This document shows, one piece after another, positions 7,829 to 17,004 of a DNA stretch of 64,000 nt. Position 1 is the first letter of the stretch. The number at the start of each line of letters is the position of its first letter. A program made the position numbers and the translations under genes. This DNA is from Paenibacillus_F sp047238265 (GTDB lineage Bacteria > Bacillota > Bacilli > Paenibacillales > NBRC-103111). The stretch is from contig NZ_JBDFMM010000001.1 of NCBI RefSeq assembly GCF_047238265.1, positions 682,001-746,000 on the forward strand, given 5' to 3'. Below the pieces are notes generated by a model. That model was given only the letters and a program-made list of their open reading frames with translations. It was not told where the DNA came from and did not search any database.

Positions 7829-9142
7829 ATGGAAGAGACAATGAACGGATTGGCCATCCTATGGCAAACGATTTGGTTAATATTTGTTTTTATTCAAATA
7901 TCAAAAGGTAAAAAAAATTCGATCCTTTATGTGTATTTAACGTTTTATTTGTTTTTTACCTTTCCCCTTATCCAAGACCTGCTGTATGGAAAGCCGGAGT
8001 ATAAGGAAAAAATCGGCCTTCAATTAGCTAGCAGAAGTGAGACGACTTCGGTTCTTTACGCCGTATATACGAGTGTTGTTCCAATCATTTGGTTTGTATT
8101 CTTCAAACTGAAATCAACGGATAAGTTAGAATCTACCAAACTGGACTTTTTTAAATTTGAGAAATTTAAACCCGTTCTTTATCTTCTGTTGATTGCCCCC
8201 TTGTTTCTTGTTCTTTTGTCGCCGGATCCAGGCGTTTATTGGAAGTACGGGGCAGTAGTTACTGAGCTTTTCAACGAAGAATCAAGCGATTATCATGTGA
8301 AAATTCATTTGTTCAGTATTTTAAGCATCATCTCGTCTGTTTTATTGTTCTTAATGAACCGAAAACATAACATGATGTATTTGATTTATGTATTAATGCC
8401 TTGGGTGGTCTTAGCTATGTGGCTTCAGGGTAAAAGAGCTATTGTGGCCATATTTATATTAATGCTGGGATTAACGGCTATTCAAAAAGGTCTTTTAAAG
8501 GGATGGAAAATCCCGCTATTCGGCATTGTATCGGCATTAATTTTGGTGTTATTCTCCTCCTTTTATCAGGAAAACGTAAGAGCAAGTCATGTAAATGAAA
8601 GCCCGCAAGTAAGTTATACAAATTCAAGAATCGATTTCGGAAGAGATAGTGTAACCAAACTCGCCATATATTCTGAATTAAATAAAGATGAAAAACAGAT
8701 CCTGGAATATCGGGGCCAAAGTTTATTGTTTTATCTCACCATGTATGTTCCCAGAAGTATGTGGGAAAGCAAGCCGTGGCCTTATCCTGTATACGTAACT
8801 ACTGCACTTTTTAAAAATGCGTTTTCTGTTCAATATTTAGGCTGGACAGTTACTACTAGTTGGCTAGAAGAAGCGATTGCCAATTTCGGTTGGTTTGGTA
8901 TGCTGCTGGGGCCGTTAGGTATTGGAGTGATATGTAGAACGGGGGATAAGAGTCATAATAATATTATAAGAGTCTTAACTGTGCTTATTGGAAGCCTCCT
9001 GCTTGTTCTGCCGTTAAACAGTTTTTTTCCCATTTTCGCCATATGGATCGGTTTAATTCTTTTGAGCCGAAGACGGCAACCTAAAGCTGAAAATGAGAAT
9101 ATTGCAATGAAGAATAATCTGGTGAAGGTAGTGAGAATGTGA
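7829..9142 (+). CDS. polysaccharide polymerase-like membrane protein (Wzy candidate)
   Basis: A 437-residue protein with roughly ten hydrophobic segments and a large hydrophilic loop between about residues 245 and 330 that contains YVPRSMWESKPWPYP, the topology seen in Wzy/O-antigen polymerases. Primary sequence in this class is poorly conserved, so the call rests on topology, length and position between glycosyltransferases and downstream of the flippase. CGGAGATCCT precedes ATG 7829. The stop overlaps the GTG of the next gene (GTGA), which implies coupled translation. Polymerisation of flipped repeat units on the outer membrane face is the inferred role. Confidence 0.65.
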   Translation: MEETMNGLAILWQTIWLIFVFIQISKGKKNSILYVYLTFYLFFTFPLIQDLLYGKPEYKEKIGLQLASRSETTSVLYAVYTSVVPIIWFVFFKLKSTDKLESTKLDFFKFEKFKPVLYLLLIAPLFLVLLSPDPGVYWKYGAVVTELFNEESSDYHVKIHLFSILSIISSVLLFLMNRKHNMMYLIYVLMPWVVLAMWLQGKRAIVAIFILMLGLTAIQKGLLKGWKIPLFGIVSALILVLFSSFYQENVRASHVNESPQVSYTNSRIDFGRDSVTKLAIYSELNKDEKQILEYRGQSLLFYLTMYVPRSMWESKPWPYPVYVTTALFKNAFSVQYLGWTVTTSWLEEAIANFGWFGMLLGPLGIGVICRTGDKSHNNIIRVLTVLIGSLLLVLPLNSFFPIFAIWIGLILLSRRRQPKAENENIAMKNNLVKVVRM

Positions 9143-10329
9143 GATTAGCTTTTGCATATGATGTCACCATTGAACAGCTTAAAGGTACCGATGAATATTA
9201 TCATAATTATTTTGATTATACTGTTTGGAGCAGATATTTGAATGTATTCTCTGAACTTAAAATTATCTCCAGGATGGCAGAGGTCGGTAATAAACATGAA
9301 TTAAAGAATAAAAAAATTTCAAGCGGTTCAGGGGTAAGCTTTAATGAGATTCCATCTATAAGCGACCCGATATCTATGATAACCAAACGCAAAGAAGCCT
9401 ACAATAAGATTAAATCTTCCCTGCAGCAATGCGATGCTTTGATAGTAAGACTACCCAGTGAGATAGGCGCTTTAGCTGTAGAAGCGGCGGAAGAATTGAA
9501 CTTGCCTTGGGCAGCGGAAGTAGTGGGTCATGCATGGGACGCCCTTTGGAATTACGGGAGCATAAAAGGAAAGATTTATGCGCCAATCATGACTTATAAA
9601 ACAAAGGCATTGGTGAAGAAAGCCCCTTATGTGTTATATGTAACAAAAAAGTTTTTACAGAAACATTACCCGACTATGGGGAAGCAGATCGACTGCTCCA
9701 ATGTTGAACTTCCCATGATGGCGGAAGACAGTCTATCGAATAAATTAAATCGAATAAGGGAGAGCACGGTTCCGGTAAAGATCGGTTTAATAGGATCCAT
9801 GGCTTCCAAATATAAAGGAATCGATGTTGCTTTAAAATCGCTCTCCCTAATAAAAGGCGATTTGGGTTTCCGGTTCAAGGTGTTGGGTGAGGGAGACCCT
9901 TCTCCGTTAATTCAATTGAGCGAATCCTTAGGAATTTCGGATAGGATTGAGTTTTATAAACCAGTACCAAGCGGACAAAAAGTTTTCGAATGGTTGGATA
10001 AGTTAGATATCTATATACAGCCAAGCTTTCAGGAAGGCTTGCCGAGAGCTTTAATTGAGGCCATGAGCCGGAGTCTACCGGCAATCGGATCAAATGTTGG
10101 AGGGATTCCCGAGCTTCTTTCAGGAGAATGTATATTCGAAGCTGGAGATGCAGTTGCCCTATCTCAAAAAATTATTCAGCTGGCCCAAGATAAAGATTGG
10201 CAAATCAAGGAAGCTGAAAAGAATAATCAAACTGCGAGTCAATATACTAACTTTATTTTAAATGCAAAGAGAACAGAATTTTGGACAGCATTCCGCGATT
10301 ATTCGAAAACTTATAAAAAGGTGATGTAA
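9139..10329 (+). CDS. glycosyltransferase family 4
   Basis: GT-B fold glycosyltransferase of 396 residues. The acceptor half contains WAAEVVGHAWDALWNYG; the donor half has the GT4 core IGLIGSMASKYKGIDVAL followed by VLGEGDPSPL, and PSFQEGLPRALIEAMSRSLPAIGSNVGGIPELL, with the EGLPRALIEAM motif that contacts the nucleotide sugar. It starts with GTG 9139 overlapping the polymerase stop. It is one of the repeat-unit assembly enzymes working on the cytoplasmic face of the membrane; its donor sugar is not predictable here. Confidence 0.85.
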   Translation: MRLAFAYDVTIEQLKGTDEYYHNYFDYTVWSRYLNVFSELKIISRMAEVGNKHELKNKKISSGSGVSFNEIPSISDPISMITKRKEAYNKIKSSLQQCDALIVRLPSEIGALAVEAAEELNLPWAAEVVGHAWDALWNYGSIKGKIYAPIMTYKTKALVKKAPYVLYVTKKFLQKHYPTMGKQIDCSNVELPMMAEDSLSNKLNRIRESTVPVKIGLIGSMASKYKGIDVALKSLSLIKGDLGFRFKVLGEGDPSPLIQLSESLGISDRIEFYKPVPSGQKVFEWLDKLDIYIQPSFQEGLPRALIEAMSRSLPAIGSNVGGIPELLSGECIFEAGDAVALSQKIIQLAQDKDWQIKEAEKNNQTASQYTNFILNAKRTEFWTAFRDYSKTYKKVM

Positions 10330-10332
10330 GTC

Positions 10333-11358
10333 ATGATACTTGTTACTGGTGCGGCCGGATTTATCGGGGCTCATCTTTCCAAAAGACTCGTTGAAACCGG
10401 GCATAATGTCGTTGGCATAGATAATTTGAATGATTATTACGATGTTCAGCTCAAACAGGATCGGCTCAAATGGTTTGATGATACGCATTTTATTTTTCAA
10501 CGAATTAATTTGGAAGAAGCTGATCAGGTAAGGTCCGTGTTCGAAAAATACAATCCTAAAATCGTCATAAATTTAGCGGCGCAAGCGGGAGTAAGGTACA
10601 GTTTGGAAAATCCTTCCGCCTATGTCACATCCAATATAGTCGGATTTACTAACATTTTGGAGGCTTGTCGTCATCATAAGGTAGATCACTTGATTTATGC
10701 CTCATCCAGTTCCGTTTACGGGGCAAACAAAAGTATTCCGTTCTCGGTAAAAGATAATGTTGATCATCCAGTCAGTCTATATGCGGCTACAAAGAAATCC
10801 AATGAACTTATGGCGCATACCTACAGCCACTTGTTTGGCCTTCCCACAACCGGACTTCGTTTTTTTACGGTTTACGGACCGTGGGGGCGCCCGGATATGG
10901 CTTATTTCTCCTTTACACAAAAAATTCTGGAGGGAAAACCTATCCAAATTTTTAATCACGGTCAAATGAGAAGAGACTTTACTTACATTGATGACATTGT
11001 CGAAGGAATTATAAGATTGTTGAATTATCCACCGAAAAATAAGGAAGAAGACTCTGCAAGCAGTTCAACGGCCCCTTACAAAGTATATAATATCGGGAAT
11101 AATCAACCGGTGGAATTAATGCAATTTGTAGGTATATTGGAGCAGCATCTCGGGATAAAAGCTGTTAAGGAACTGCTTCCGATGCAGCCGGGCGACGTTA
11201 AGGAAACTTATGCCGATATAAAGGAATTGCAATCCGATACGGGCTTTTCTCCAGCAACCCCGCTTGAAACCGGACTGAAGAATTTTGTTGATTGGTATCT
11301 CGCCTATTACAAATTAACTGACTCTGTTACCGGCACCAAGAGAGTAGGGCCGAACTAA
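10333..11358 (+). CDS. UDP-glucuronate 4-epimerase (NAD-dependent SDR)
   Basis: Extended short-chain dehydrogenase of 341 residues. It has the NAD-binding GAAGFIGAH near the N-terminus, the GIDNLNDYYDVQLKQDRL segment characteristic of UDP-glucuronate epimerases, SSSSVYG, the catalytic YAATKKSNE, and RFFTVYGPWGRPDMAYF. It would convert UDP-glucuronate, made by the Ugd enzyme encoded at 14351-15688, into UDP-galacturonate, giving the polymer an acidic residue. AAGGTGATGTAAGTC before ATG 10333 is a good ribosome binding site. It is embedded in the operon between two glycosyltransferase genes. Confidence 0.88.
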   Translation: MILVTGAAGFIGAHLSKRLVETGHNVVGIDNLNDYYDVQLKQDRLKWFDDTHFIFQRINLEEADQVRSVFEKYNPKIVINLAAQAGVRYSLENPSAYVTSNIVGFTNILEACRHHKVDHLIYASSSSVYGANKSIPFSVKDNVDHPVSLYAATKKSNELMAHTYSHLFGLPTTGLRFFTVYGPWGRPDMAYFSFTQKILEGKPIQIFNHGQMRRDFTYIDDIVEGIIRLLNYPPKNKEEDSASSSTAPYKVYNIGNNQPVELMQFVGILEQHLGIKAVKELLPMQPGDVKETYADIKELQSDTGFSPATPLETGLKNFVDWYLAYYKLTDSVTGTKRVGPN

Positions 11359-11359
11359 C

Positions 11360-12490
11360 ATGAAAAAAATATTGTTTGTCACTACTGTTGATACAACGGT
11401 AAGAGCTTTTCTGATTCCTCATATTCAATATTTCTTGGAACGGGGATTTGAGGTGGAAATCGCTACAGGTATTGTCAACCAAGAATGGGCCCGGCATAAT
11501 ATCCCGGGAGTTAAGGTTCACCCCATACCTTTCCATAGAAGTCTAAAGAGTCCGGGTAATTTGCGGGCTTTTTTTTCTGTTCTAAAACTGTTGCGAATTA
11601 AAAATTATGATCTTATTCATGTGCATACACCTATAGCTTCCTTCGTCACAAGGTTAGCGAGTATGTTTACAAAATCTAAAGTTTTATATACGGCACACGG
11701 ATTTCATTTTAGTGAGAACGGAAGCCGCCTTGGAAATTTTCTGTTTAAATGGGCCGAGAAGTTGGCAGGACTCCGAACGGATAAATTGATCGTAATTAAT
11801 ACAGACGATCAAGTAGCTGCAGCTAAAATCGTACCCCAGCGGAAGATCGCATATATCAAAGGTGTTGGTGTAGATACGGACTTATACAGCCCTTTAAACG
11901 ATAATCTTGTTAAGGAAAATTTTAAAAATCAGCTAAATATTGAAGTAGGCCAAGTGGTTTTTACACACATTGCGGAAATGAATGCTAATAAACGCCAAAT
12001 GGATGTCATCCATGCTGTGGAAATATTAAAGCAATCCGGGATAGACAAATTTATTGTTTTGTTTGTCGGGAACGGGATCAATTTTGAAGTTATTAAGCAA
12101 GTAGTCAGAGAAAAAAATTTAGAAGACCGTATCCGGTGTCTGGGCTATCGCAGCGATATTTCTGAGATTCTCAGCATTACGGATGTCGGTCTTTTAGTCT
12201 CGTTAAGAGAAGGTCTGCCGAGGTCGGTTATGGAGATGATGTCTATGGGGATTCCCGTGATTGCTACGGCAATCAGGGGAAATAGAGACCTTGTTGTTCA
12301 TGGTGAAACAGGATATTTGGTTCCGGTGAAAAACCCCGAAATTCTGGCTCAAAAAATGACAGCCTTACTTTTCAATGGAGAGCACAGAAGGTTATTCGGC
12401 TCGAATGCCAGACAGCGTGTACAAAAAGAGTTTGCCCTTCCGGAAATTATTTCGAATATGGAAGTTGTATACAAGGAGCTGGGAATATGA
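11360..12490 (+). CDS. epsD: glycosyltransferase family 4 (EpsD-like)
   Basis: A 376-residue GT4 enzyme resembling EpsD of the Bacillus biofilm operon. The N-terminus MKKILFVTTVDTTVRAFL and HVHTPIASFVTRLA with TAHGFHF form the acceptor domain; VGLLVSLREGLPRSVMEMMSMGIPVIAT is the donor-binding region with the EGLPRSVMEMM motif. In B. subtilis EpsD follows the initiating phospho-sugar transferase. The start lies one base after the preceding stop and has only a weak ribosome binding site, suggesting coupling. The last bases overlap the following epimerase gene by ATGA. Confidence 0.85.
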   Translation: MKKILFVTTVDTTVRAFLIPHIQYFLERGFEVEIATGIVNQEWARHNIPGVKVHPIPFHRSLKSPGNLRAFFSVLKLLRIKNYDLIHVHTPIASFVTRLASMFTKSKVLYTAHGFHFSENGSRLGNFLFKWAEKLAGLRTDKLIVINTDDQVAAAKIVPQRKIAYIKGVGVDTDLYSPLNDNLVKENFKNQLNIEVGQVVFTHIAEMNANKRQMDVIHAVEILKQSGIDKFIVLFVGNGINFEVIKQVVREKNLEDRIRCLGYRSDISEILSITDVGLLVSLREGLPRSVMEMMSMGIPVIATAIRGNRDLVVHGETGYLVPVKNPEILAQKMTALLFNGEHRRLFGSNARQRVQKEFALPEIISNMEVVYKELGI

Positions 12491-13422
12491 AAATACTAGT
12501 TACTGGCGGTGCAGGATTTATCGGCTCTCATGTAGTGGATGAACTACTTGAACAAGAGCATGAGGTGATAATTGTAGATGATTTAAGTACAGGTAATTCG
12601 GACTATATTCCCCCTCATGTTAAATTCTATAAACATACTATTGAATCCGAAGAGATGGATTCTATTTTCCAGACCGAGCGGCCGGAAGCTGTTCTTCATT
12701 TGGCTGCTCAGATTGATGTGCAGAATTCTCTCCAGTATCCTCAGCAGGACGCTTCGATAAATATTCTTGGCTCCATTCGATTACTTGAACTTTGCAGAAA
12801 TTATAAGACAAATAAAATTATTTATTCATCATCTGCAGCGGTTTATGGGACTCCCAATTACTTGGCCGTAGACGAGAATCATCCGATACAACCTTTGTCC
12901 TCTTACGGGATTTCCAAATATACACCTGAAAAATATATCCAGATGTACTCGGAGTTGTATCATTTGGACTATACCATTTTAAGATATGCCAATGTCTACG
13001 GACCTCGTCAGATTTCGAAGGGTGAGGGAGGCGTTGTCTCTATTTTTATCGATAAGCTTATGAAAGACGATCAACCCGTAATTTTCGGTGACGGCACGCA
13101 AACTCGTGACTTTGTATATGTCACGGATGTGGCCCGAGCAAATGTGCTGGCTCTTAAAAACGGAAGCCGGGAAGTACTTAATATTAGTACCGGTTCACCG
13201 ACTTCGATTAATGAGCTTTACAAAATAGCTGCCGAAATCAATCAAAGTGGAATTCTTCCGCAATATGCTCCCGCCAGAGACGGTGACATAGTGCACAGTT
13301 TTTTAGATAATGCCAAAGCTCAGCATCATTTGGGATGGGTACCTCAAACGACTATTGATACAGGGCTTCATGAAACCTTCGAATACTATCGAAACAAGCA
13401 TAAAACAAAAGTACTTTTGTAA
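12487..13422 (+). CDS. UDP-glucose 4-epimerase family protein (GalE-like)
   Basis: Extended SDR protein of 311 residues with GGAGFIGSHVVDEL at the N-terminus, VDDLSTGN after the second strand, HLAAQIDVQNSL, SSAAVYG, the catalytic YGISKYTPEKY and RYANVYGPRQ. It would interconvert UDP-glucose and UDP-galactose, or the N-acetyl forms, to supply the polymer. The ATG overlaps the upstream stop (ATGA) and has AAGGAG eight bases upstream. The length is slightly short of classical GalE (about 330-340), consistent with the WbpP/GalE2 style of Firmicutes; exact substrate preference is open. Confidence 0.82.
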   Translation: MKILVTGGAGFIGSHVVDELLEQEHEVIIVDDLSTGNSDYIPPHVKFYKHTIESEEMDSIFQTERPEAVLHLAAQIDVQNSLQYPQQDASINILGSIRLLELCRNYKTNKIIYSSSAAVYGTPNYLAVDENHPIQPLSSYGISKYTPEKYIQMYSELYHLDYTILRYANVYGPRQISKGEGGVVSIFIDKLMKDDQPVIFGDGTQTRDFVYVTDVARANVLALKNGSREVLNISTGSPTSINELYKIAAEINQSGILPQYAPARDGDIVHSFLDNAKAQHHLGWVPQTTIDTGLHETFEYYRNKHKTKVLL

Positions 13423-13448
13423 ACAGATAGAGAGGCGGAGGGGAAAAT

Positions 13449-14342
13449 ATGAAGGTGAAGAAAGCAATTATTCCTGCTGCTGGTTTAGGAACAAGATTTT
13501 TACCGGCAACAAAGGCACAGCCTAAAGAGATGCTTCCCATTGTCGATAAGCCTACCATTCAGTACATCATAGAAGAAGCAATTGAATCCGGTATTGAAGA
13601 CATTCTTATCATAAGCGGCAGAGGCAAGCGGGCAATCGAGGATCATTTTGATAAGTCTTTTGAATTAGAAGAGAATTTAGAGAAAAAGGAAAAGTTCAAA
13701 GACTTGGAACAAATCAGGAATATTTCCAATATGGCAAATATCCATTATATCCGGCAAAGAGAACCTAAAGGTTTGGGGCATGCGATCCACTGTGCCAAAA
13801 CCTTTATTGGTAATGAACCGTTTGCCGTTCTCTTGGGTGATGACATAGTCCAATCGAGCAGGCCATGTACCAGACAATTAATTGATGTTTATGAACGCTA
13901 CGAATCTTCCGTAGTGGGGGTTCAGTGGGTCCCTGATCAGGATGTACATAAGTATGGAATTGTAGATTCCACTGGGGATGCGGCAGAGCCTAACTTAGTT
14001 TATGTTCGTTCATTAATTGAAAAACCCCCTATTGAAGCCGCTCCTTCGAATTTTGCAATCATGGGGCGCTACATCTTGCGTCCGGAAATTTTCACTATTT
14101 TGGAAACACAAGAGGCGGGAGCGGGTGGAGAAATTCAACTGACAGACGCTATTTGCAAATTAAACGAGATACAAGATATTTTGGCGTTTCAATTTGAGGG
14201 TGTTCGCTACGATGTGGGAGACCGCTTTGGTTTTATTAAAGCTACTATTGATTTCGCTCTCCAAAGGGAAGATCTAAAAGCGGATGTCCGTCAGTACTTA
14301 AGAGAAATTTTTGAAAAGGAACTTATCGGCCAGAGGGGATGA
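13449..14342 (+). CDS. galU: UTP-glucose-1-phosphate uridylyltransferase
   Basis: A 297-residue nucleotidyltransferase with the diagnostic N-terminus PAAGLGTRFLPATKAQPKEM, in which the G-rich loop binds UTP, followed by the VDKPTIQYIIEEA helix and GLGHAI with LLGDDI for substrate and metal contacts. It makes UDP-glucose, the precursor that the adjacent Ugd oxidises and GalE epimerises. GAGGCGGAGGGGAAAAT gives a strong ribosome binding site before ATG 13449. A dedicated copy inside the exopolysaccharide operon is common in Paenibacillus. Confidence 0.93.
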   Translation: MKVKKAIIPAAGLGTRFLPATKAQPKEMLPIVDKPTIQYIIEEAIESGIEDILIISGRGKRAIEDHFDKSFELEENLEKKEKFKDLEQIRNISNMANIHYIRQREPKGLGHAIHCAKTFIGNEPFAVLLGDDIVQSSRPCTRQLIDVYERYESSVVGVQWVPDQDVHKYGIVDSTGDAAEPNLVYVRSLIEKPPIEAAPSNFAIMGRYILRPEIFTILETQEAGAGGEIQLTDAICKLNEIQDILAFQFEGVRYDVGDRFGFIKATIDFALQREDLKADVRQYLREIFEKELIGQRG

Positions 14343-14350
14343 AACTTAGG

Positions 14351-15688
14351 ATGAACAAAATTGGAGTAATCGGAACCGGTTATGTCGGTTTAGTCTCTGG
14401 AACTTGTTTTGCTGACGTGGGTCATCACGTTATTTGCTGTGATATCGACGAAATGAAAATCGAACAGCTGAGGGCCTATAAAATTCCTATTTATGAGCCG
14501 GGTCTGGAAGAATTGGTGATTAAGAATGTCCAGGAAGGGAGGCTTTCCTTTTCTTCCGACATAGCGGGGGTTATTAAAGAGGCGAACATTATCTTTATTG
14601 CGGTAGGTACTCCGATGTCGGCAACAGGAGAAGCGGACCTAAGCTATGTGAAAGACGTAGCCCGAACTATTGGCAGCCATCTTGATGGATATAAAATTAT
14701 AGTTACCAAAAGTACTGTACCGGTAGGCACAGGACGATTGATTGAATCCATGATCCGGGAAAATTTGTCCGATAAAGGGTTAACGTTTGATGTTGTCTCT
14801 AACCCCGAGTTCTTAAAGGAAGGCTCTGCCATTCAGGATTGCATGAATATGGAAAGGGCGGTTATAGGGGCGACGAGTGAACATGCTGCAGAAGTGATAG
14901 CTGAAATTCACGCTCCCTTTCGTACTACCGTTTTTAAAACCAGCTTAGAAAGTGCCGAAATGATTAAATATGCGGCAAACACTTTTCTGGCCACTAAAAT
15001 TTCTTTTATTAATGCGGTAGCTAATATTTGTGAGAAAGTGGGCGCGGATGTAACGGAAGTCGCCTTAGGTATGGGATTGGACAGCAGAATTGGCAACAAA
15101 TTTCTTCAAGCCGGTATAGGATACGGAGGTTCCTGTTTTCCCAAAGACACGTATGCGCTCAAGCATATTGCTTATGAAGCCGGTTATGAATTCAAACTTC
15201 TCGAAGCTGTAATTGAAACGAATGAAAACCAGCGCCTGGTTATTATCGATAAGTTAAACCAAGCACTGGGAACCCTTCAAGGGAAGAAATTAGCTGTATT
15301 GGGCCTTGCCTTTAAACCGGATACGGATGATGTAAGGGAGGCACCTTCTTTATCTCTTATTCCTATCCTGTTAAGTATGGGAGCCGAAGTTCAAGCTTAC
15401 GATCCAATAGCTGTTCATGAAGCGTCTAAATATCTTCCCTCAGCAGTTAGATATGTGGAAGATTTATATGAGTGTGTTCGAGGAGCAGATGCTTGCATAA
15501 TTTTAACGGAATGGAAAGAGATCAAGAGTATGGACCTAAAGCGTCTGTCCGATTCGCTCCGTCAACCTGTCGTAATTGATGGTCGTAACTGCTTTGATCT
15601 TTCTGACATGCGTCAAAACAAATTGCACTATTACTCCGTCGGAAGAGCGGTTGTTTTTGCAGATATCGAAGCCGCGTTATCGGTATAA
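14351..15688 (+). CDS. ugd: UDP-glucose 6-dehydrogenase (Ugd/TuaD)
   Basis: NAD-dependent enzyme of 445 residues that oxidises UDP-glucose twice to UDP-glucuronate. It shows GVIGTGYVGLVSGTCFADVG (NAD site), STVPVGT, NPEFLKEGSAIQD, and GIGYGGSCFPKDT with the catalytic cysteine; the C-terminal domain begins near KLAVLGLAFKPDTDD. ATG 14339 overlaps the galU stop but lies directly against the AGAGGGG ribosome binding site at 14332-14338, so ATG 14351, twelve bases away, is the more likely start. Together with galU and the UDP-glucuronate epimerase it provides the uronic acid branch. Confidence 0.93.
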   Translation: MNKIGVIGTGYVGLVSGTCFADVGHHVICCDIDEMKIEQLRAYKIPIYEPGLEELVIKNVQEGRLSFSSDIAGVIKEANIIFIAVGTPMSATGEADLSYVKDVARTIGSHLDGYKIIVTKSTVPVGTGRLIESMIRENLSDKGLTFDVVSNPEFLKEGSAIQDCMNMERAVIGATSEHAAEVIAEIHAPFRTTVFKTSLESAEMIKYAANTFLATKISFINAVANICEKVGADVTEVALGMGLDSRIGNKFLQAGIGYGGSCFPKDTYALKHIAYEAGYEFKLLEAVIETNENQRLVIIDKLNQALGTLQGKKLAVLGLAFKPDTDDVREAPSLSLIPILLSMGAEVQAYDPIAVHEASKYLPSAVRYVEDLYECVRGADACIILTEWKEIKSMDLKRLSDSLRQPVVIDGRNCFDLSDMRQNKLHYYSVGRAVVFADIEAALSV

Positions 15689-15718
15689 ACTAATCAATCT
15701 TATATGAGTGGTGAGACC

Positions 15719-16336
15719 ATGCTAAAAAGATGTTTTGATCTTTTCGTATCCGTGACGGGTCTTTTATTGCTTCTGCCCTTTATTTTGTTGTTGGCTTTTC
15801 TGATCCGGACTAAGCTGGGAAGCCCGGTATTATTTAAGCAGCAACGTCCTGGATTGTACGGGAAACCTTTTTATGTATACAAATTCAGGACCATGACCAA
15901 TGAAAAGGACGAAAATGGTGTACTTCTCCCAGATCATATCCGGTTAACACCCTTTGGCAAATTTCTCAGAAAATTAAGCTTGGATGAGCTTCCTCAGCTT
16001 GTCAATGTGCTAAAAGGAGATCTTAGTCTGGTAGGCCCCAGGCCCTTGCTGATGGATTATTTATCCCGCTATACCCCGGAGCAGGCAAGAAGGCATCTTG
16101 TAAAGCCGGGAATAACCGGATGGGCTCAGGTCAACGGGCGAAACGCCCTTAAGTGGGAAGAAAAGTTCGAACTGGATGTTTGGTATGTCGATCATCAATC
16201 TTTCTGGCTGGATATCAAAATTCTGTTTTTAACTGTTAAAAAGGTATTTAAATCCGAAGGGATCAATCAAACGGGCCATGTGACGATGCCGGTTTTTATG
16301 GGGCTCGAAGATAAAGGCAGAAACGCGCCTCTATGA
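15719..16336 (+). CDS. epsL: undecaprenyl-phosphate sugar phosphotransferase (EpsL/PglC-like)
   Basis: Monotopic phosphoglycosyl transferase of 205 residues that starts repeat-unit synthesis by moving a phospho-sugar onto undecaprenyl phosphate. It has a single reentrant N-terminal hydrophobic segment (DLFVSVTGLLLLLPFILLL), KFRTM, LSLDELPQLVNVLKGDLSLV with the catalytic DE pair, GPRPLL and KPGITGWAQVNGRN. This size, without the extra membrane domain of WbaP, matches EpsL and PglC, which prefer UDP-diNAc-bacillosamine. ATG 15704 lacks a ribosome binding site, while GGTGAG precedes ATG 15719. It forms a block with epsM and epsN. Confidence 0.9.
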   Translation: MLKRCFDLFVSVTGLLLLLPFILLLAFLIRTKLGSPVLFKQQRPGLYGKPFYVYKFRTMTNEKDENGVLLPDHIRLTPFGKFLRKLSLDELPQLVNVLKGDLSLVGPRPLLMDYLSRYTPEQARRHLVKPGITGWAQVNGRNALKWEEKFELDVWYVDHQSFWLDIKILFLTVKKVFKSEGINQTGHVTMPVFMGLEDKGRNAPL

Positions 16337-17001
16337 AAGACATTATTATAATCGGTGCGGGTGGACACGGAAGGGAAACCGCTCAACTGATAAAGGACAT
16401 TAACGAAAACCAGCCGGCTTGGAAATTGCTTGGTTTCATAGATGACCGAGCGGAACTTCAAGGAAAACAAGTAAACGGAATCGATGTAATAGGGACGATC
16501 AGCCGGCTTGCCGATCCGTTACTCACCCATGCGCATCTGATTTGTGCTATAGGTGATTCCCGAATTAGACGGCACATTATTACCAAGATCGATGCGATTC
16601 ATTCATCTTATAAGTACGCAACTTTGATTCATCCTACAGCTGTAGTAGGCGAACGGGTACGAATAGGTGAAGGAACCATGATTTGTGCGCACTGTGTCAT
16701 TACTACCGATATCGTCATTGGCCGGCATGTTATTGTGAATTACTGTTCAAGTATCGGCCACGATAGTCTCCTTGAGGGCGAGGTTACCGTTTTACCGGGA
16801 GCCAGAATATCGGGCAGTGTCCATCTTGGAAAAGGAAGTAGTATAGGATCGGGGGCAGTCGTACTTCCCGGCATCAATGTCGGGGAGGAAACGATAGTAG
16901 GGGCGGGAGCTGTTGTAACTGCCCCACTTCCGGCGAGGAGCACAGCTGTCGGCGTGCCTGCGAAAGTCATAAAAATTCATGAGAAGAATTGTAGGTGCTG
17001 A
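16333..17001 (+). CDS. epsM: UDP-4-amino sugar acetyltransferase (EpsM/PglD/NeuD family)
   Basis: A 222-residue acyltransferase. The N-terminal Rossmann-like substrate domain contains IIGAGGHGRETAQLI; a left-handed beta-helix of hexapeptide repeats follows from about residue 95, with NYCSSIGHDSLLEGEV carrying the catalytic-type histidine and VLPGINVGEETIVGAGAVV near the acetyl-CoA end. It would acetylate the 4-amino group made by the next gene product to give UDP-N,N'-diacetylbacillosamine. The ATG overlaps the epsL stop (ATGA), and epsN starts three bases after its stop. Confidence 0.9.
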   Translation: MKDIIIIGAGGHGRETAQLIKDINENQPAWKLLGFIDDRAELQGKQVNGIDVIGTISRLADPLLTHAHLICAIGDSRIRRHIITKIDAIHSSYKYATLIHPTAVVGERVRIGEGTMICAHCVITTDIVIGRHVIVNYCSSIGHDSLLEGEVTVLPGARISGSVHLGKGSSIGSGAVVLPGINVGEETIVGAGAVVTAPLPARSTAVGVPAKVIKIHEKNCRC

Positions 17002-17004
17002 GAA

